58,843 nt of DNA. Source: Kofleriaceae bacterium (lineage in GTDB: Bacteria; Myxococcota_A; Polyangia; Haliangiales; Haliangiaceae). The notes under the pieces are model-generated. The model searched no databases. It was not told the DNA's origin and saw only the letters and a list, made by a program, of their open reading frames with translations. Shown piece by piece: positions 1 through 13,300 of this stretch (position 1 is the first letter of the stretch; every line of letters begins with the position of its first letter). The position numbers were made by a program, and so were the translations under genes. Location: the NCBI GenBank assembly GCA_018058095.1, contig JAGPCO010000032.1, forward strand, positions 3,459 to 62,301, given 5' to 3'.

Positions 1-135
1 GAGCACACGTGCTGCACGTAGTCGATGCGGACGAGGCCCGAGATCACGGAGGGCTCGCCCGACCCAGGACCTCCGACGCCCGGATCATGGCCGAGCACAC
101 GTGCTGCACGTAGTCGATGCGGACGAGGCCCGAGA

Positions 136-2093
<1,958 letters not shown>

Positions 2094-2097
<4 letters not shown>

Positions 2098-2639
2098 GGC
2101 GCCGGCCGGTTCCACGCCACCGGCGCCAACCCGAACGCGCGCCGGCCGGCCCGGGTCATGAGGTACTTGAGCTGGAACACCGGCAGGAGCGCGACCACCT
2201 CGATGACCAGGGCGGCGCCGATCAGCGCGAAGGTCGAGGCGGCGCGGCCGAGCGCGCCGTACACCCCGGCCAGGTAGGCGGCCGAGACCAGGATGCGGGC
2301 GATCAGCACGATGGCCGCCAGCAGCAGCGCGCCGGCGGCGCCGGCGGATAGCCACCAGCCGACCCGCCGGCCGAGCAGCGCGCCGACCCCCATCAGCGCC
2401 GCCAGCACCGGCAGCGCCAGCAGGTGGGCCTGGGCCAGCGGCAGCCGGTTGGGCACCAGCCACACCACGCTCACGAAGTAGATGGTGGCCAGGACGAGAT
2501 CGAGCCCGCCGTAGATCCATCGGCGTGGGTCCGGGCGACGCGGGCTGACCGCGGCGGCGGGGACGACGGCCGGTGGTGAGGGCGGGGCCGACGCGGCGGC
2601 GGGAGGCTCGGCGGAGGGCACGGCGCGAACGTACCGCAC
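2094..2639 (-). CDS. hypothetical four-TM membrane protein
   Basis: A 181-aa protein with a Pro/Ala-rich cytoplasmic-looking N-terminus (about 45 residues). About four hydrophobic segments follow: YGGLDLVLATIYFVSVVWLV, LLALPVLAALMGVGALLG, AGALLLAAIVLIARILVSAA and ALIGAALVIEVVALLPVF. The GTG start is the first in frame after the divergent intergenic region. It is the first gene of a two-gene unit with the barrel-domain protein, overlapping by four bases. No family is recognised. A role in anchoring or exporting its partner is only an inference. Confidence 0.7.
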
Positions 2640-2733
2640 GGATCCACCAGGACCAGCCGCCGGGGCCTACATCGGCGCCGGCGCTGGCCGACCCAGCCAG
2701 GTAGAAAGCAGCCCCGGCGCGCGGCCGGTTTGC

Positions 2734-2739
2734 TATCGT
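2734..2739 (+). promoter_or_regulatory. candidate -10 element (TATCGT) of a leaderless promoter
   Basis: TATCGT lies six bases before the ATG at 2746. That spacing would put the transcript start at or next to the start codon. No good -35 box is visible. The same arrangement precedes several other genes in this window. Confidence 0.4.
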
Positions 2740-2745
2740 GAAACC

Positions 2746-3132
2746 ATGGATCCTCGTCCACCCCTTCGGCGCGAAGTCCAGGAGCCTGGCCCCGGCCCGG
2801 CCGCACGTGGCCTGGTCGCGGTCTCGGCCACGGCCATGATGCTGGCCTTGACCAGCTCGACCCTCCTGTTCTGGGCCAGCCTGCCCGGCGGGCGCGGCCC
2901 GAGCTGGCAGGCGACGGCCGAGCCGCTGGTGGTCAGCCCGTGGCCGGCGACCGGGCGCGCGGCGCCGCCGGCGGCGGTGGTCGCGCCCGCAGCGCCATGC
3001 CGCCAGGTCCCGGCGCGATCGCTGGCGCCAGCACCGGCGCAATGCGGCGCGCCGGTGTACCGCAGCCTGGGTGACGGGCGGACCGAGGTCGAGTTCGAGG
3101 CCTGCGCCGGCGTCCACGCCGACCGGCGCTGA
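2746..3132 (+). CDS. small single-pass membrane protein, unknown function
   Basis: A 128-aa protein with one hydrophobic segment at about residues 22-45 (GLVAVSATAMMLALTSSTLL). A Pro/Ala-rich region and a short C-terminal part with three Cys follow (PCRQVP, QCGAPVY, FEACAG). The ATG is preceded by a -10-like TATCGT at the leaderless spacing, which supports this start. It converges on the TIG/metzincin lipoprotein gene, with a strong hairpin between the two. No family is recognised, and it is small enough that its reality needs expression data. Confidence 0.55.
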   Translation: MDPRPPLRREVQEPGPGPAARGLVAVSATAMMLALTSSTLLFWASLPGGRGPSWQATAEPLVVSPWPATGRAAPPAAVVAPAAPCRQVPARSLAPAPAQCGAPVYRSLGDGRTEVEFEACAGVHADRR

Positions 3133-3139
3133 GCCGGCG

Positions 3140-3170
3140 CTAGCGGGCTGCTTCTTCAGCAGCCTGCTAG
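3140..3170. terminator. hairpin between convergent genes (13-bp stem)
   Basis: CTAGCGGGCTGCT at 3140-3152 and AGCAGCCTGCTAG at 3158-3170 pair over 13 bases with one G-T wobble around a 5-base loop. It lies between two convergent genes and overlaps the TAG stop (3167-3169) of the minus-strand one. No U-run follows on either side, so classical rho-independent action is uncertain. It could act on both transcripts. Confidence 0.6.
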
Positions 3171-5119
3171 TAGCAGGGCGGCCGGGTCAGGTCGGGCGGC
3201 GGGTCGCTGCTGGGCAGGATCATGCGCAGGTACGCATACTCCTCGTCGCAGAACACGCCCGGGCCCAGGCCCATCAGCTCGGCCCGCTCGAGGAACGGCC
3301 GATCGCCGCCGCTGTCCATCAGCCGGTTCGGCTCGTCGCCGTTGTTGTGGAAGCCCTCGGCGTTGGGGTTGGCCAGGCCGAGGGAGTGGCCGATCTCGTG
3401 CGCCAGCGTGCCGCCGATGAGGTTGCCGAGCACGAACACCGCGCAGTCCATCTGCGCGCCGCGATCGTCACTCGCGGCCGGGCAGGTGTCGCCGCTGCCA
3501 AGCGCGCGCACCGCGCCGGGGGAGTCGCTGCTGCTGATGGCGCGGCCGTCGCGATCGGACCGGAACGGATCGAAGATCTTGTCGAACTCCGGATCCGCGC
3601 CTGGCACCTGCATGGCCCAGCGGCCGGGGTCGAGCGAGAAGCCCATGAGGGACTCGACGAACACCCCGCCGAACCCCGGGTAGCCGTCCTGCTGGGTCGC
3701 GGCGTTGACGCCGCCGAGGCGGTCGTACAGGCGGACGTTGTTGTCGTCCTTGCCGGGCGTGTTGTCGTAGCCGAACAGGCCCTGCCCGTTCGGATCGGTG
3801 CCGTGCAGCTCGACGTGCGAGAACAGCGCGTAGTCGTCCGGCGCGCTGGTGCGGAACTCCATGTTGACGCCCTGGTAGGCCCGATCGACCACGGCCAGGA
3901 CCCGCTCGCGCACCTTGCTGTCGACCGCGCGCAGCCCGAACGCGCGCAGGCTCTCGACGTAGGTCGGCCGGAAGTCGAGGAACACGACCTGCCGGACCGG
4001 GGCGATGGAGAAGCTGGCGCTCAGGCCGACCCCGGTGACCCGATCGCCGCCGTACTCGACGATCGGGGTGATCGTGCCGGAGAACGTGCCGGTGTCGACC
4101 CGCAGGTCGATCAGCTGACCGATCGCGTCCTGCTCGCTCAGGACGTAGCGGACGCGGTTGCCGGCGGTGAACTCGGGGATCAGGGTCAGGCTGACCGGGG
4201 CCGGCATGGGCGCGCCGGTGGCCTGGAACGTGCCGACCAGATCGAGCTCGGTGATGGCGCCGGCCTCGCCGCCGACGAAGCCGCCGCCCTCGATCACGAC
4301 GTACTGGCCCAGGCTGACCGCGGTCGGGGTGACCCGGGTGATCTGCGACTCGATCAGGTCGTAGCTCACGCTGACCGGGCTGGCCTGCGGCGCCGGCCCG
4401 CCCTGGTGGCGGTTGATGACCGTCACGTCACCGGTGAAGGTGCCGGGCCGGATGCCGGCGATGGCCGGCTTGAACGGGAAGCTGGCCTGGCGGCGCGAGA
4501 ACGGCGTGCGCGGCCGCAGCGGCACCTCGACCGGGGCGACCGGGTCACACGCGCCGCCGCCCTGGGGCGTGAAGCAGCCGGTGACGCGGGCCACCGACTC
4601 GCCCTCGTCACCGCCGAGCAGGAAGCCGTCGCCCTCGATCTCGACCTGGTCGTTGACGAACAGCAGGGTGCCCGACGGCACGGCGATGACCTCCGGAGTC
4701 AGGCTGCGGACGAAGCGCAGGTCGACCCCGAGGTTGTTCGACACGTAGGTGTCGCCATCGACGGCCGACACCACCTCCAGCGCCAGCTCGCCCTCGGCCC
4801 GCGCGCCGTCGCCGATCTCGTCGATCATGTCGGCGCTGACGTCGACCACCATGTGCTCGAAGTCGACGAACCGGGCCGGCCACACCACCTCGACGTCGGC
4901 GCCCGACAGCCGGATCGACGCCTCGCCCCACTGCGGCCCGACGAACGAGCTCCCGCTCAGGGTCAGGGCCGTGCCGGGCACGATCACGTCCGGGCTGACC
5001 GCGCTCACCGCCAGGTTCTCCAGGCCGACGTCGACCGGGCTGGACGTCGCGCAGCCGACCGCCCCGGCCAGCAGCAGCAGGACCGGGGGGCGGCGGACGA
5101 GTGAGCCCACGCGCGCCAT
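3167..5119 (-). CDS. secreted TIG-domain lipoprotein with a metzincin-like zinc site
   Basis: A 650-aa protein. The signal peptide ends in a lipobox-like AVGC (Cys23), so it is likely a lipoprotein. The N-terminal half holds several IPT/TIG-type Ig domains (SPDVIVPGTALTLSGSSF is a typical TIG opening; similar units near residues 105 and 205). The C-terminal part has HEIGHSLGLAN at residues 574-584 and a following RLMDSG that fits a Met-turn, the layout of a zinc metallopeptidase of the HExxHxxGxxH/D class. The third-ligand position is Asn584 rather than His or Asp; His591 (GFHNNGDE) is a nearby alternative. The ATG overlaps the stop of the upstream lipoprotein gene by one base (TGATG), so the two are co-translated and probably work together at the cell surface. 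Confidence 0.85.
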   Translation of the reverse strand: MARVGSLVRRPPVLLLLAGAVGCATSSPVDVGLENLAVSAVSPDVIVPGTALTLSGSSFVGPQWGEASIRLSGADVEVVWPARFVDFEHMVVDVSADMIDEIGDGARAEGELALEVVSAVDGDTYVSNNLGVDLRFVRSLTPEVIAVPSGTLLFVNDQVEIEGDGFLLGGDEGESVARVTGCFTPQGGGACDPVAPVEVPLRPRTPFSRRQASFPFKPAIAGIRPGTFTGDVTVINRHQGGPAPQASPVSVSYDLIESQITRVTPTAVSLGQYVVIEGGGFVGGEAGAITELDLVGTFQATGAPMPAPVSLTLIPEFTAGNRVRYVLSEQDAIGQLIDLRVDTGTFSGTITPIVEYGGDRVTGVGLSASFSIAPVRQVVFLDFRPTYVESLRAFGLRAVDSKVRERVLAVVDRAYQGVNMEFRTSAPDDYALFSHVELHGTDPNGQGLFGYDNTPGKDDNNVRLYDRLGGVNAATQQDGYPGFGGVFVESLMGFSLDPGRWAMQVPGADPEFDKIFDPFRSDRDGRAISSSDSPGAVRALGSGDTCPAASDDRGAQMDCAVFVLGNLIGGTLAHEIGHSLGLANPNAEGFHNNGDEPNRLMDSGGDRPFLERAELMGLGPGVFCDEEYAYLRMILPSSDPPPDLTRPPCY

Positions 5120-7212
5120 CACTGCACCGTGATGGTGATGTCGTAGTCGTCGTTGCGGGCGCCGTTCCAGCCGACCACCTGCACGTAGTAGTTGCAGCTG
5201 CCGCCGCACGAGGCCGGGATGACGTACTCGGCGTGTTCGTCGGCGTCGACGCCCTGCCCGTTGGCGGTGTCGCACAGGAACGGGTCGTCGAACGAGCACG
5301 GCGTGGTGTCGACCCCGGCCGGATCGAGCAGGTGCAGGTCGAGGTCCTGCGCGGCCGAGGCCTGCGCGAAGTCGAGGTCGACGATGATGCGGTCGCCGGC
5401 CGAGACCGGGACCCGGTAGGTGTCGGCGTCGTTGGGGCAGATCTTGTTCATGGTCGAGGTGATCGGCAGCGCCGTGGTCCGGGCCTGGCTGCTGGTGTCG
5501 TCGTCCTCCTGCCCGTCGTCGACGCAGGCGGCGCAGGTCTCGGCGGTGCGGCTCCAGGTCAGGTTGTAGTCGTTCTCGATGAAGTCCCACGAGTAGACCC
5601 GGAAGTAGTAGGTCCCGGCCGGCTGGCAGGTGGTGATCATCTCGTCGGGCTGCAGGCTGGTCGAGGTCGACACGCGCGAGCCGTCGGGCTTGTACACGCC
5701 GAGGTCGAGGTCGGACGCGGCGCCGCCGTCGATGGCCACGTTGATGCGGGCGCTGGCCGCCAGGTCGATCCGGAACCAGTCCTCGTCGTCGTCGGTCCCG
5801 CCCGAGGCCGGGCAGCTGGTGAAGTCGTAGCTGCCGGGCGCCAGGGCCGGCTGGGCCTGGGCCTGGGCCCGGGTGTCGTTCTGCTCGTAGCTGTCGTCGA
5901 CACACACGCCGCCGCCGGTGCACGAGCCGGCGTTGGGCACACACTGGCGCGCGCTGGCGCCGCCGACCGACGTCACCGGCGAGCTGCTGCAGGTGTAGCC
6001 GGCCGGGCACGACCCGGTGGTGCAGGCCTCGAGGCAGTACGGGATCTGGGCCGCGCCGACGCGGACGCACAGGTCGCCGCTGCCACACTGGATGTCGGCC
6101 GAGCACGACTCGCACAGGCCGGCGTTGCCGGTGCCACCCGGGTTGGTCACCGTCATCTGGAAGTTGCTGCTCTGGGTCACGTGATCGCAGTTGCCGACCT
6201 CGTCGTCGTCGTCGTCGGCGACGATCACGTAGTACAGCTCGGCCATGCTGCCGGCGCCGCCGCCGACCGCGGGGTTGGGCACGTCGGCGGCCCAGGTCCC
6301 GTCCTGCATGCTGCCATCGATCAGCAGCATCGACACCTGGGTCATCGCCCCGAGGTCGGGGTCGGCGGCGATGGGCGAGGTCGAGTAGTACAGGAGCGGC
6401 GGCTGCTTGAGGCCCTTGTCGTCGGTGACCCGGGCGTCGAGGGTGAGATCGACCAGGGTGGTCGCGTCGCTGGCCGAGTGCAGGATGACCGGGGCCGCGC
6501 CGGGGCAGTTGGTGCCGATGTCACCGCGCAGCACCACCAGGTAGTTCTTGATGGTCTTGGGGTTGCTCTGGTCATCGGCCGACAGCGACAGCGTGTAGCG
6601 GTCCTCGGCCTCGGCCTGGGCCCGGGTCGGGCACCAGCGCCAGGCCGAGGTCAGACCGGAGGTCTCCTCGAGGGTCGCGCCCTCGATGATCGGCTCCTCC
6701 TGGGCGATGACCACCGAGGCCGAGTCCTGATCCTCGACGATGATGTCGAGGTCGAGGCACTCGTCGCGGGTCAGGTCGAGGGTGGTGCCGGTGCCGAGCG
6801 GCGACCGGAACAGCGGCGCGCTGTCGGACCCGGTGGCCGAACGCACGTCGATGCGCACCGTGACCGTGACCTCGTCGCCGCCGTCGGACGCGGTGAAGTC
6901 GAAGAACCACTCGCCGACGTCGGCCGCCTGCGGGGTCCACTGGAACACGCCGTAGCCGGCCGGCGACTTGGTCAGGGTGGCGCGGGCGTCGATGTCGGCC
7001 ACCTCGGCGGTGTACGAGTAGTCGATGTCGTCGCCGTCCTGATCGGTCGCGCGCAGCTCGATCACCAGCTGGTCGCCGACCGCCACGACCTGGTCGTCGA
7101 TGGCCGCCAGCTCGGGGGCCGACCCACCACAGGCTAGGGCGGTAGCCAGGCAGGTCACCACGATCATGGTCCGGGCCAGGCCCAGGGCACGCCGATCTTG
7201 TCCGAAACGCAT
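5119..7212 (-). CDS. secreted lipoprotein with Ig-like and two PPC-type domains
   Basis: A 697-aa protein with an N-terminal signal ending ALAC (Cys28), so probably lipid-anchored. Order: a cadherin/He_PIG-like Ig domain (FQWTPQAADVGEWFFDFTAS), further beta domains, a Cys-rich linker at about 430-490 (CESCSADIQCGSGDLC and similar), then two bacterial pre-peptidase C-terminal (PPC) domains. Typical openings are CVDDSYEQNDT and CVDDGQEDDD, with DEDWFRIDL and DADTYRVPV cores. PPC domains usually accompany secreted peptidases. Here no peptidase domain is present, but the coupled downstream gene encodes one. The start was chosen because GGAGGA lies six bases before this ATG; an open frame continues upstream without such a site. 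Confidence 0.85.
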   Translation of the reverse strand: MRFGQDRRALGLARTMIVVTCLATALACGGSAPELAAIDDQVVAVGDQLVIELRATDQDGDDIDYSYTAEVADIDARATLTKSPAGYGVFQWTPQAADVGEWFFDFTASDGGDEVTVTVRIDVRSATGSDSAPLFRSPLGTGTTLDLTRDECLDLDIIVEDQDSASVVIAQEEPIIEGATLEETSGLTSAWRWCPTRAQAEAEDRYTLSLSADDQSNPKTIKNYLVVLRGDIGTNCPGAAPVILHSASDATTLVDLTLDARVTDDKGLKQPPLLYYSTSPIAADPDLGAMTQVSMLLIDGSMQDGTWAADVPNPAVGGGAGSMAELYYVIVADDDDDEVGNCDHVTQSSNFQMTVTNPGGTGNAGLCESCSADIQCGSGDLCVRVGAAQIPYCLEACTTGSCPAGYTCSSSPVTSVGGASARQCVPNAGSCTGGGVCVDDSYEQNDTRAQAQAQPALAPGSYDFTSCPASGGTDDDEDWFRIDLAASARINVAIDGGAASDLDLGVYKPDGSRVSTSTSLQPDEMITTCQPAGTYYFRVYSWDFIENDYNLTWSRTAETCAACVDDGQEDDDTSSQARTTALPITSTMNKICPNDADTYRVPVSAGDRIIVDLDFAQASAAQDLDLHLLDPAGVDTTPCSFDDPFLCDTANGQGVDADEHAEYVIPASCGGSCNYYVQVVGWNGARNDDYDITITVQ

Positions 7213-7359
7213 GAGATTCCTCCGACCTAGGGGAGCCATCGTAGCAGGGCCCATCCCCGGGATGAGCAACAAACGGGCCGAGCCGACGTGGCCTGGATCA
7301 CCGCGTGGTCAGGGACCCGCGGGCGTGGCCGAGGAGTAACGATGCCCCCGGGGATGGAT

Positions 7360-10300
7360 CTACCCGACCAGCGCCGAGTGGTCCTCGCCGATGGCGAACT
7401 GGACCAGATCGGCGGCGTCGGGGTGATCCAGCGCGGCGGCGGGACCACCGTGGATACCGGCCTGGCCGGCGATGGCGGCGAGGCCGGCCGCGAGCGAGCC
7501 CGACGCGACCAGGCCGGCCCGATACGCCGCTGCACGCAGGCCGGCGGCCAGGCCGGTCACCTCGAGGCTGCCGCCGTCGAGCGCCAGCGCATAGGGGCGG
7601 AGAGCGTTCATCAGGCCCGACGGGATCAGCCGGCGCAGCTTCTGGACCTGGGTCGCGACCGCGTCGTCGGCCGCGCCCCGGCTCGGGAAGTCGGGCTGGA
7701 ACAGGCGGGCCATCGCCACCACCAGCACGGCCAGCTCGTCGGGCGGGAGGCGGAGCGGGATGGACAAGGACGCGCGCGCCAGCACCAGGGCCCCGCCGGC
7801 GGCGAAGCGGACCGCGCTGGCGCCGAGCTTGGCCAGCTCGGCGCCGATCACCAGCGACGGTGGGCTGGTCGGCTCGGCGATCATGACCCACGGCTGCCGT
7901 GGCGACAGGTAGACGTCGAGATCGCCGACCCCGAGGCCGTCGGCGACCTGGGCCGCGGTGGCGGCGATGGGGCTGTCCTTGGCGCGCAGGCGGTCGCCGC
8001 GGGTCGCGCCGTACGGGCGGAGATCGACGCCGACGTGCTTGGCCAGGCGGTCGCCGAGCTGGGCGAAGATCTGGCGCAGCTCGGTCGGGACGGCGCGCGG
8101 GTACAGCAGCTCGGTGTGCTCGGGCCGGGTCAGGCCGGCCGGCGCCAGCGTCGGCTGCGAGGTGAGGATCGAGCGCTCGCGATCCTCGGCGCCGCCGGTG
8201 ATCACCGCCAGCTCGGCCGCGGCCCGCGCCAGCTGGGCGCTGCCGGCCACGCCGGCGTCGGCGCGCGCGACCATGACCCGGGACAGCACCCGCGCCGCCG
8301 CGCCGTCGCGCAGGTCGGCGGCGATCCGCGCCCGCATCATGCCGGCGACCCGGTTGAGGTGGACCCGGACCGAGGTCACGTCGCGCACGTCCTGGTAGAA
8401 GCGGATGAGCGCGGTCAGGGCCTGGTCGTTGGTGGGCGCGCCGTCGAGGGCGACGTTGAGCGCGCGCTCGGCCCGGCGCCGGTCGCCCAGGCCGTCGGCG
8501 AACACCCGCGCCACCCGGTGCAGGTGGCGGACCCGCCGATCCGGATCGGCCTCGATCTTGATGAGCCGCTCGCACGCGCCCAGCGCCAGCTTCCACTCGC
8601 CGGTGGCGATGGCCAGCTCGGCCAGCCGATCGAGCGCGGCGTCGTCGTCGGGGTTGTAGCTGAGCGCCTTCTGGAACGCCTTGATGGCGATGCCCGGATC
8701 CGGGATCCGCTCGGCGTAGATGAGCCCGAGGCGGAAGAACAGGGTGCGCAGCAGCTGCGGATCGCGCTCGAGCTTGGCCCGGGCCATGAGCGCCTCGGCC
8801 GCCTCGGCCCACGCGCCCTGCTCCCAGCAGATGTCCGACACCGCGGCGATGGCCCGCACGTCGTGGCCGTCGATCTCGAGGATGGCCTGGTAGTGCCGCT
8901 TGGCGGTGTCGCGGTCGGACAGGAAGTTGCGGTGCAGCTCGGCCACCGCGCGATGCAGGGCGACCCGCTGGTCGACGTCGGTCTCGACGTCGAGCCGCTG
9001 CGACAGCAGGGCGGCGAGGTCGTCGTGGTTGGCGTCTTCCTCGAGCAGGATGCGGGTGCGCACGAAGGCGTCGCGGTGGGCCGGCTCGGCCGTCAGCGCC
9101 ACCCGCAGCGCCGCCAGCGCGCGGTCACCGTCGAGCGCCCGGTCCATCAGCGCGACCGCGGCGAGGTGGGCCAGGCGCGCGCGTGCGGCCGGGCCGGCCT
9201 GCTGCCCCGCCTCGGCCAGCGCCGCCTCGGCGACGTCGACCCACAGCTGCCCGCGCAGGGCGGCCCAGCGCCAGCCCGCCAGCGCCGGGACGTGCCCGGG
9301 GACCCGGGCCACCGCGTCCTTGAAGGCGGCGATGGCGCCGTCGAGATCGCCGATCTCGGTCAGGGTCTCGCCGGCGCGAGTCAAGAACGCCGCCGACGCG
9401 CCCGGGTCGGCCGCGTGCAGGTCGGCGATGGCCCGCTCGAGCGCGGCCAGCTCGCGGCTGGCGCCAGCGCGGCGCACCAGCGACTCGAGGTGGAACAGGG
9501 CCACGCGCTGGCCGGGTTCGCGCTCGACCACCGCCTGGTACACCGCGCGCAGCTCGGAATCGGCCAGGCCGGCCCGCTCGCTCAGCCCGGCCTGATCGAG
9601 GCCGAGCGCGACCAGGTCGGCCGGCGCGGCCGGCGTCGCCTGGGCCGCCGCCTCGAGCCGACGCAGCCGGGCCAGCTCGGCCCAGCGCGGGCTCGGCCCG
9701 GCCAGGTGCGCGCGCTCGAGGGCGCGGATGGCGGCCAGGCGGTGCGGATCGGCCGTGACCGCCGCCTCCCACGACACCACGGCGGAGCCGAGATCCGCGC
9801 GCAGCTCGGCGTCGACGTCGCCCAGGCGCTCGTACGCCTCGGCCACCGCGCGCTGGTCGGCCCGCGCCTCGGCGGTGCGCAGCTCGGCCAGGGCGATCGC
9901 GGCGACCGCCGCCGCCTCGCGCCCGTGGCGGGCGATGCGCAGCAGCGGCTGCTCGGCGATCGGGTCCTGCGGGCGCAGCGTGAGGGCCTTGCCGAGCAGC
10001 ACGCTGGCGGCGGCGCCGTCGCCGCGTGCGGCCGCCAGCTCGGCGTCGCGCACCAGGCGGGCGAACGCGTCGGGGCCGGCGGTGCTGGCTGGCGCCGCGG
10101 TGCGCGCCGCGACCTCGTCGAGATCACCCAGGCGGCGTCGCGCCGCGGTGGCCAGATCGTGGGCGACGGCGAGGCCCGGCTGCGCCTCGAGGACCTGGCC
10201 GAGCAGCTGCACCGCGCGCGCCGCCTCGTCGGCGACCAGCCACAGCGCGGCGGCGCGATAGCGCTGCGCCACGACCTCGGTGGCGCGCCCGGGACGGCCG

Positions 10301-13300
10301 GCCAGGGCCTCGGCCCGCTCGCCCAGCGCCGCCGCCAGGATCTGCGGCCGGCGCGTCCGCGCCGCCCACTCGGCGGCCAGGGCCAGGCGGCGCGGGTCCT
10401 CGCTGCCGCCGGCCAGGCTGGTCAGCTCCTCGAGCAGCTCGTCGACCCGCGCCGGATCGGTCGCGGGCGCGGCGATGGCGGCCCGGATCCGGGCCCGGGC
10501 CAGGGCCCGCGCCCGCGCCGGCTCGCGCTCGACCGCGAGGGCGCGGCCGAGCACGTCGAGCAGGACGTCGGCGTCGGCCAGCCCATCGGCCAGGGTCAGG
10601 CACGCGGCGTGCGCCTCCGCGTCCTCCGGATCACGCTCGATCACCCGGCCCCAGGCCTCGAGCGCGGCGACGATCATCGACCCGGCGTCGGCGCCGCTCT
10701 CGAGCTCGATGACCGCGTCGTGGCTGGCGCGCGCCGCCCGGGCCAGGGCCAGGCCGAGCGCGGCCTCGTCGGCGCCGGCCGCGACCTCGGCCCACAGCGC
10801 GGCCCGGGCCTGCCAGCGGCCGGCCGCGGCCAGGATGTCGGCCCGCGCCTCGACCGAGGCGTCGCCCACGCCGAGCGTTCGCGCGGGGGCGCCGCCGGGC
10901 GCCGACACCAGCAGCGCCAGGGCGGCGTCGACGTCGCCGGTGGCGGCCAGCCCGAGGGCCGCGCGCACGGCGGGGCGGGCCCGGGTTGGGTCGGCCGCGA
11001 CCGCGGCGACGTCGAGCGCGAGCGAGCGCTCGGCGTTGCCCTCGGCCACCAGCGCGCCGCGCCGCTGCGCCGCCGCGTACTCATCATCGGGATCGGCGGC
11101 GGCGGCCAGCTCCCACGCCGCGGCCGAGCCGCCGGCGAGCTCGGCCGCGACCACGGCGGCGTGGGCCCGCAGCGCCGGGCGCGCGTCGCTCCCGGCCAGG
11201 CGGGCGAAAGCCGCGGCCATGCCGTCGGTCGAGTTGCTGTCGCCGTTCAGGCGGGCCGCCAGGGTCGCCACCACCGGCTCGCTCGGCAGCGCGGCGCTGG
11301 CGACGGCGAGCGCGGCGGCGCGCTGCGCCGGGTCGGCGCCGTGGCGCTCGGCGCGGACGGCCAGGCCGCCCGCCAGCGTCGGCGTGGCGGCGGCGGCGGC
11401 CTGCGCCAGCGTGAGCAGCGCGGCGTGCGGCGTGGGCGCGGTCCGGACCAGCCCGAGCCAGGCCACCGCGCCGGCGCTGACGCCGTGCTGGAAACACTCG
11501 GCCGCGGCCGGACGATCGCCGCGGTGCTCGGCCAGGTGGCCCCGCGCGACCGCGACCGACGCCCGCAGCGGGGAGTCGGGCAGCGCGGCGGCGAGGCGAT
11601 CGAGCGCGTCGGCGAACTCGTCGGCCCGCCCGTCGAGGAAGGCCAGCTCGAGGTGGGCCAGGAGGCCGCGCACGTCCGACGGCGCGCCGTCGAGCAGCTC
11701 GCCCACGGCGACGCGCGCCAGGTCCTGCTCGGCGCCGGCCATGAGCAGGTCGACCCGGGCCAGCGCGAGCGGGCGCCGCTCCAGGCTGCCGGCCAGGCTC
11801 AGCTCGGCGTCGAGGTGGGTGGTGACCTCGGCCAGGTCGCCGACGGCGCGCGCGACCCGACGCAGGCCGTGCAGCGCCGGCAGGCAGCGCGGGTTGGCGA
11901 TGAGCGCCGCCTCGTAGTGGCCGCGCGCGCGCTCGGGGTCACCCAGGCGCTCGGCCAGGCGACCGGCCTCGGCCCGCAGCGCCGCCGCGGTGTGGGTGTC
12001 GTCGACGGCCTCCAGCTCGCGCTCGTAGATCATCAGACGATCGGCGACCGCGTCGTCGGTCTCGACCGGCCCGACCGGGCCCTGATCGGGCAGCACCAGC
12101 GCGTCGAGGTCGAGCGCGGGGTCGGGCAACTCGCGCGCGGCGTCGACGGTGGCGGTCGGCACCACCGGCGCCGGCGCGGCGGTGGCCGCCGCTGCGACGG
12201 TCCCCACCGCGTCGTCGGTGCCGGGGCCGGGGGCGGCGATCAGGGTCGGGCTCGTCGGCGCGGCCACCGCCGGCCCGAGCAGGGCCTCGAGCGGGACGCC
12301 CATCGGCGGCACCGAGGTCGGGGTCTTGACCCGGGCCGACAGCACCGCGCTGGCCGGCGCCGCCGGCACGGCGCCGGAGCCGGCCCCGGCTCCCGACCGG
12401 CTGGCCAGCGGCTCAGCGCGCGTCGCGTTGCCCGACGGTCGGCGCGGCCGGGCCTGGCCGGCCGGTCCGAGCACCGCGAACTCGTCGTCGATCCCCTCGG
12501 GGCCGATCTCCGTGCTGTCCTCGAACCCCGGCATGGCCTGGATCTCGGCGGCGTCGGAGTCCTGGTCCAGGTCGATCACGGGACGGCGCGCCTCGACCAG
12601 CTCGACCGGCCCGGTGGTGGCGGTCGAGGACGTCGGCTGGCTGGCCGGCTGGGCCAGGTCGGAGAAGTCGTCGAAGTTCAGCTCGGCCGGGGCCGCGCCG
12701 GTGGCGGCCGGCTCGTCGTCGGCCTCCATCTCGATGACCGGCCCGGCCTCGACCTCGGGGCCGAGCGGCGGCGGCCGGGTCGCGGCGGTGGCGCGGCGGA
12801 CGACGTGGACGGTGGTGCGGCGCGGCTCGGGAGCGCTCGGCGGCGGCGTGGTGATCGGCCCCGACCGCGTCGGCGCGACCGGGCTGGGCGCGGCGGCGCC
12901 GGCCTGGACCTCGATGTCGTCGTAGAACGCCTCGTCGAGGGTGAACTCGCTGGCCGGCGGCTCCTCGGCGAAGAACGCGGCGGCGCTCGCGGCCGACTGC
13001 GCCGCGGTCGGGCTGGCCACGGCGGTGGCCTCGACCAGGGCCGGGATCCCGCCGGCGGGGGTGACCCGGTCGGCCCGTGGATCGGGCCGGCGGACGATGG
13101 CCGGGCCGGTGCGGACCGGCGTGGGTGCCGGTGCGGGCGCGGGCGCCCGGCGCGACCGATCGACCAGCTCCGGGTCGAGCGAGGTCATCTTGGTCGGGCT
13201 CTCGGACGCGAAGTCGCCCGAGGCCGTCGACGACCGGGCCCGACGGGTCCGCACCTCCGCCGCCGGCACGGGCGCGGGTGGCGGCGCCAGATCGTCCTCG

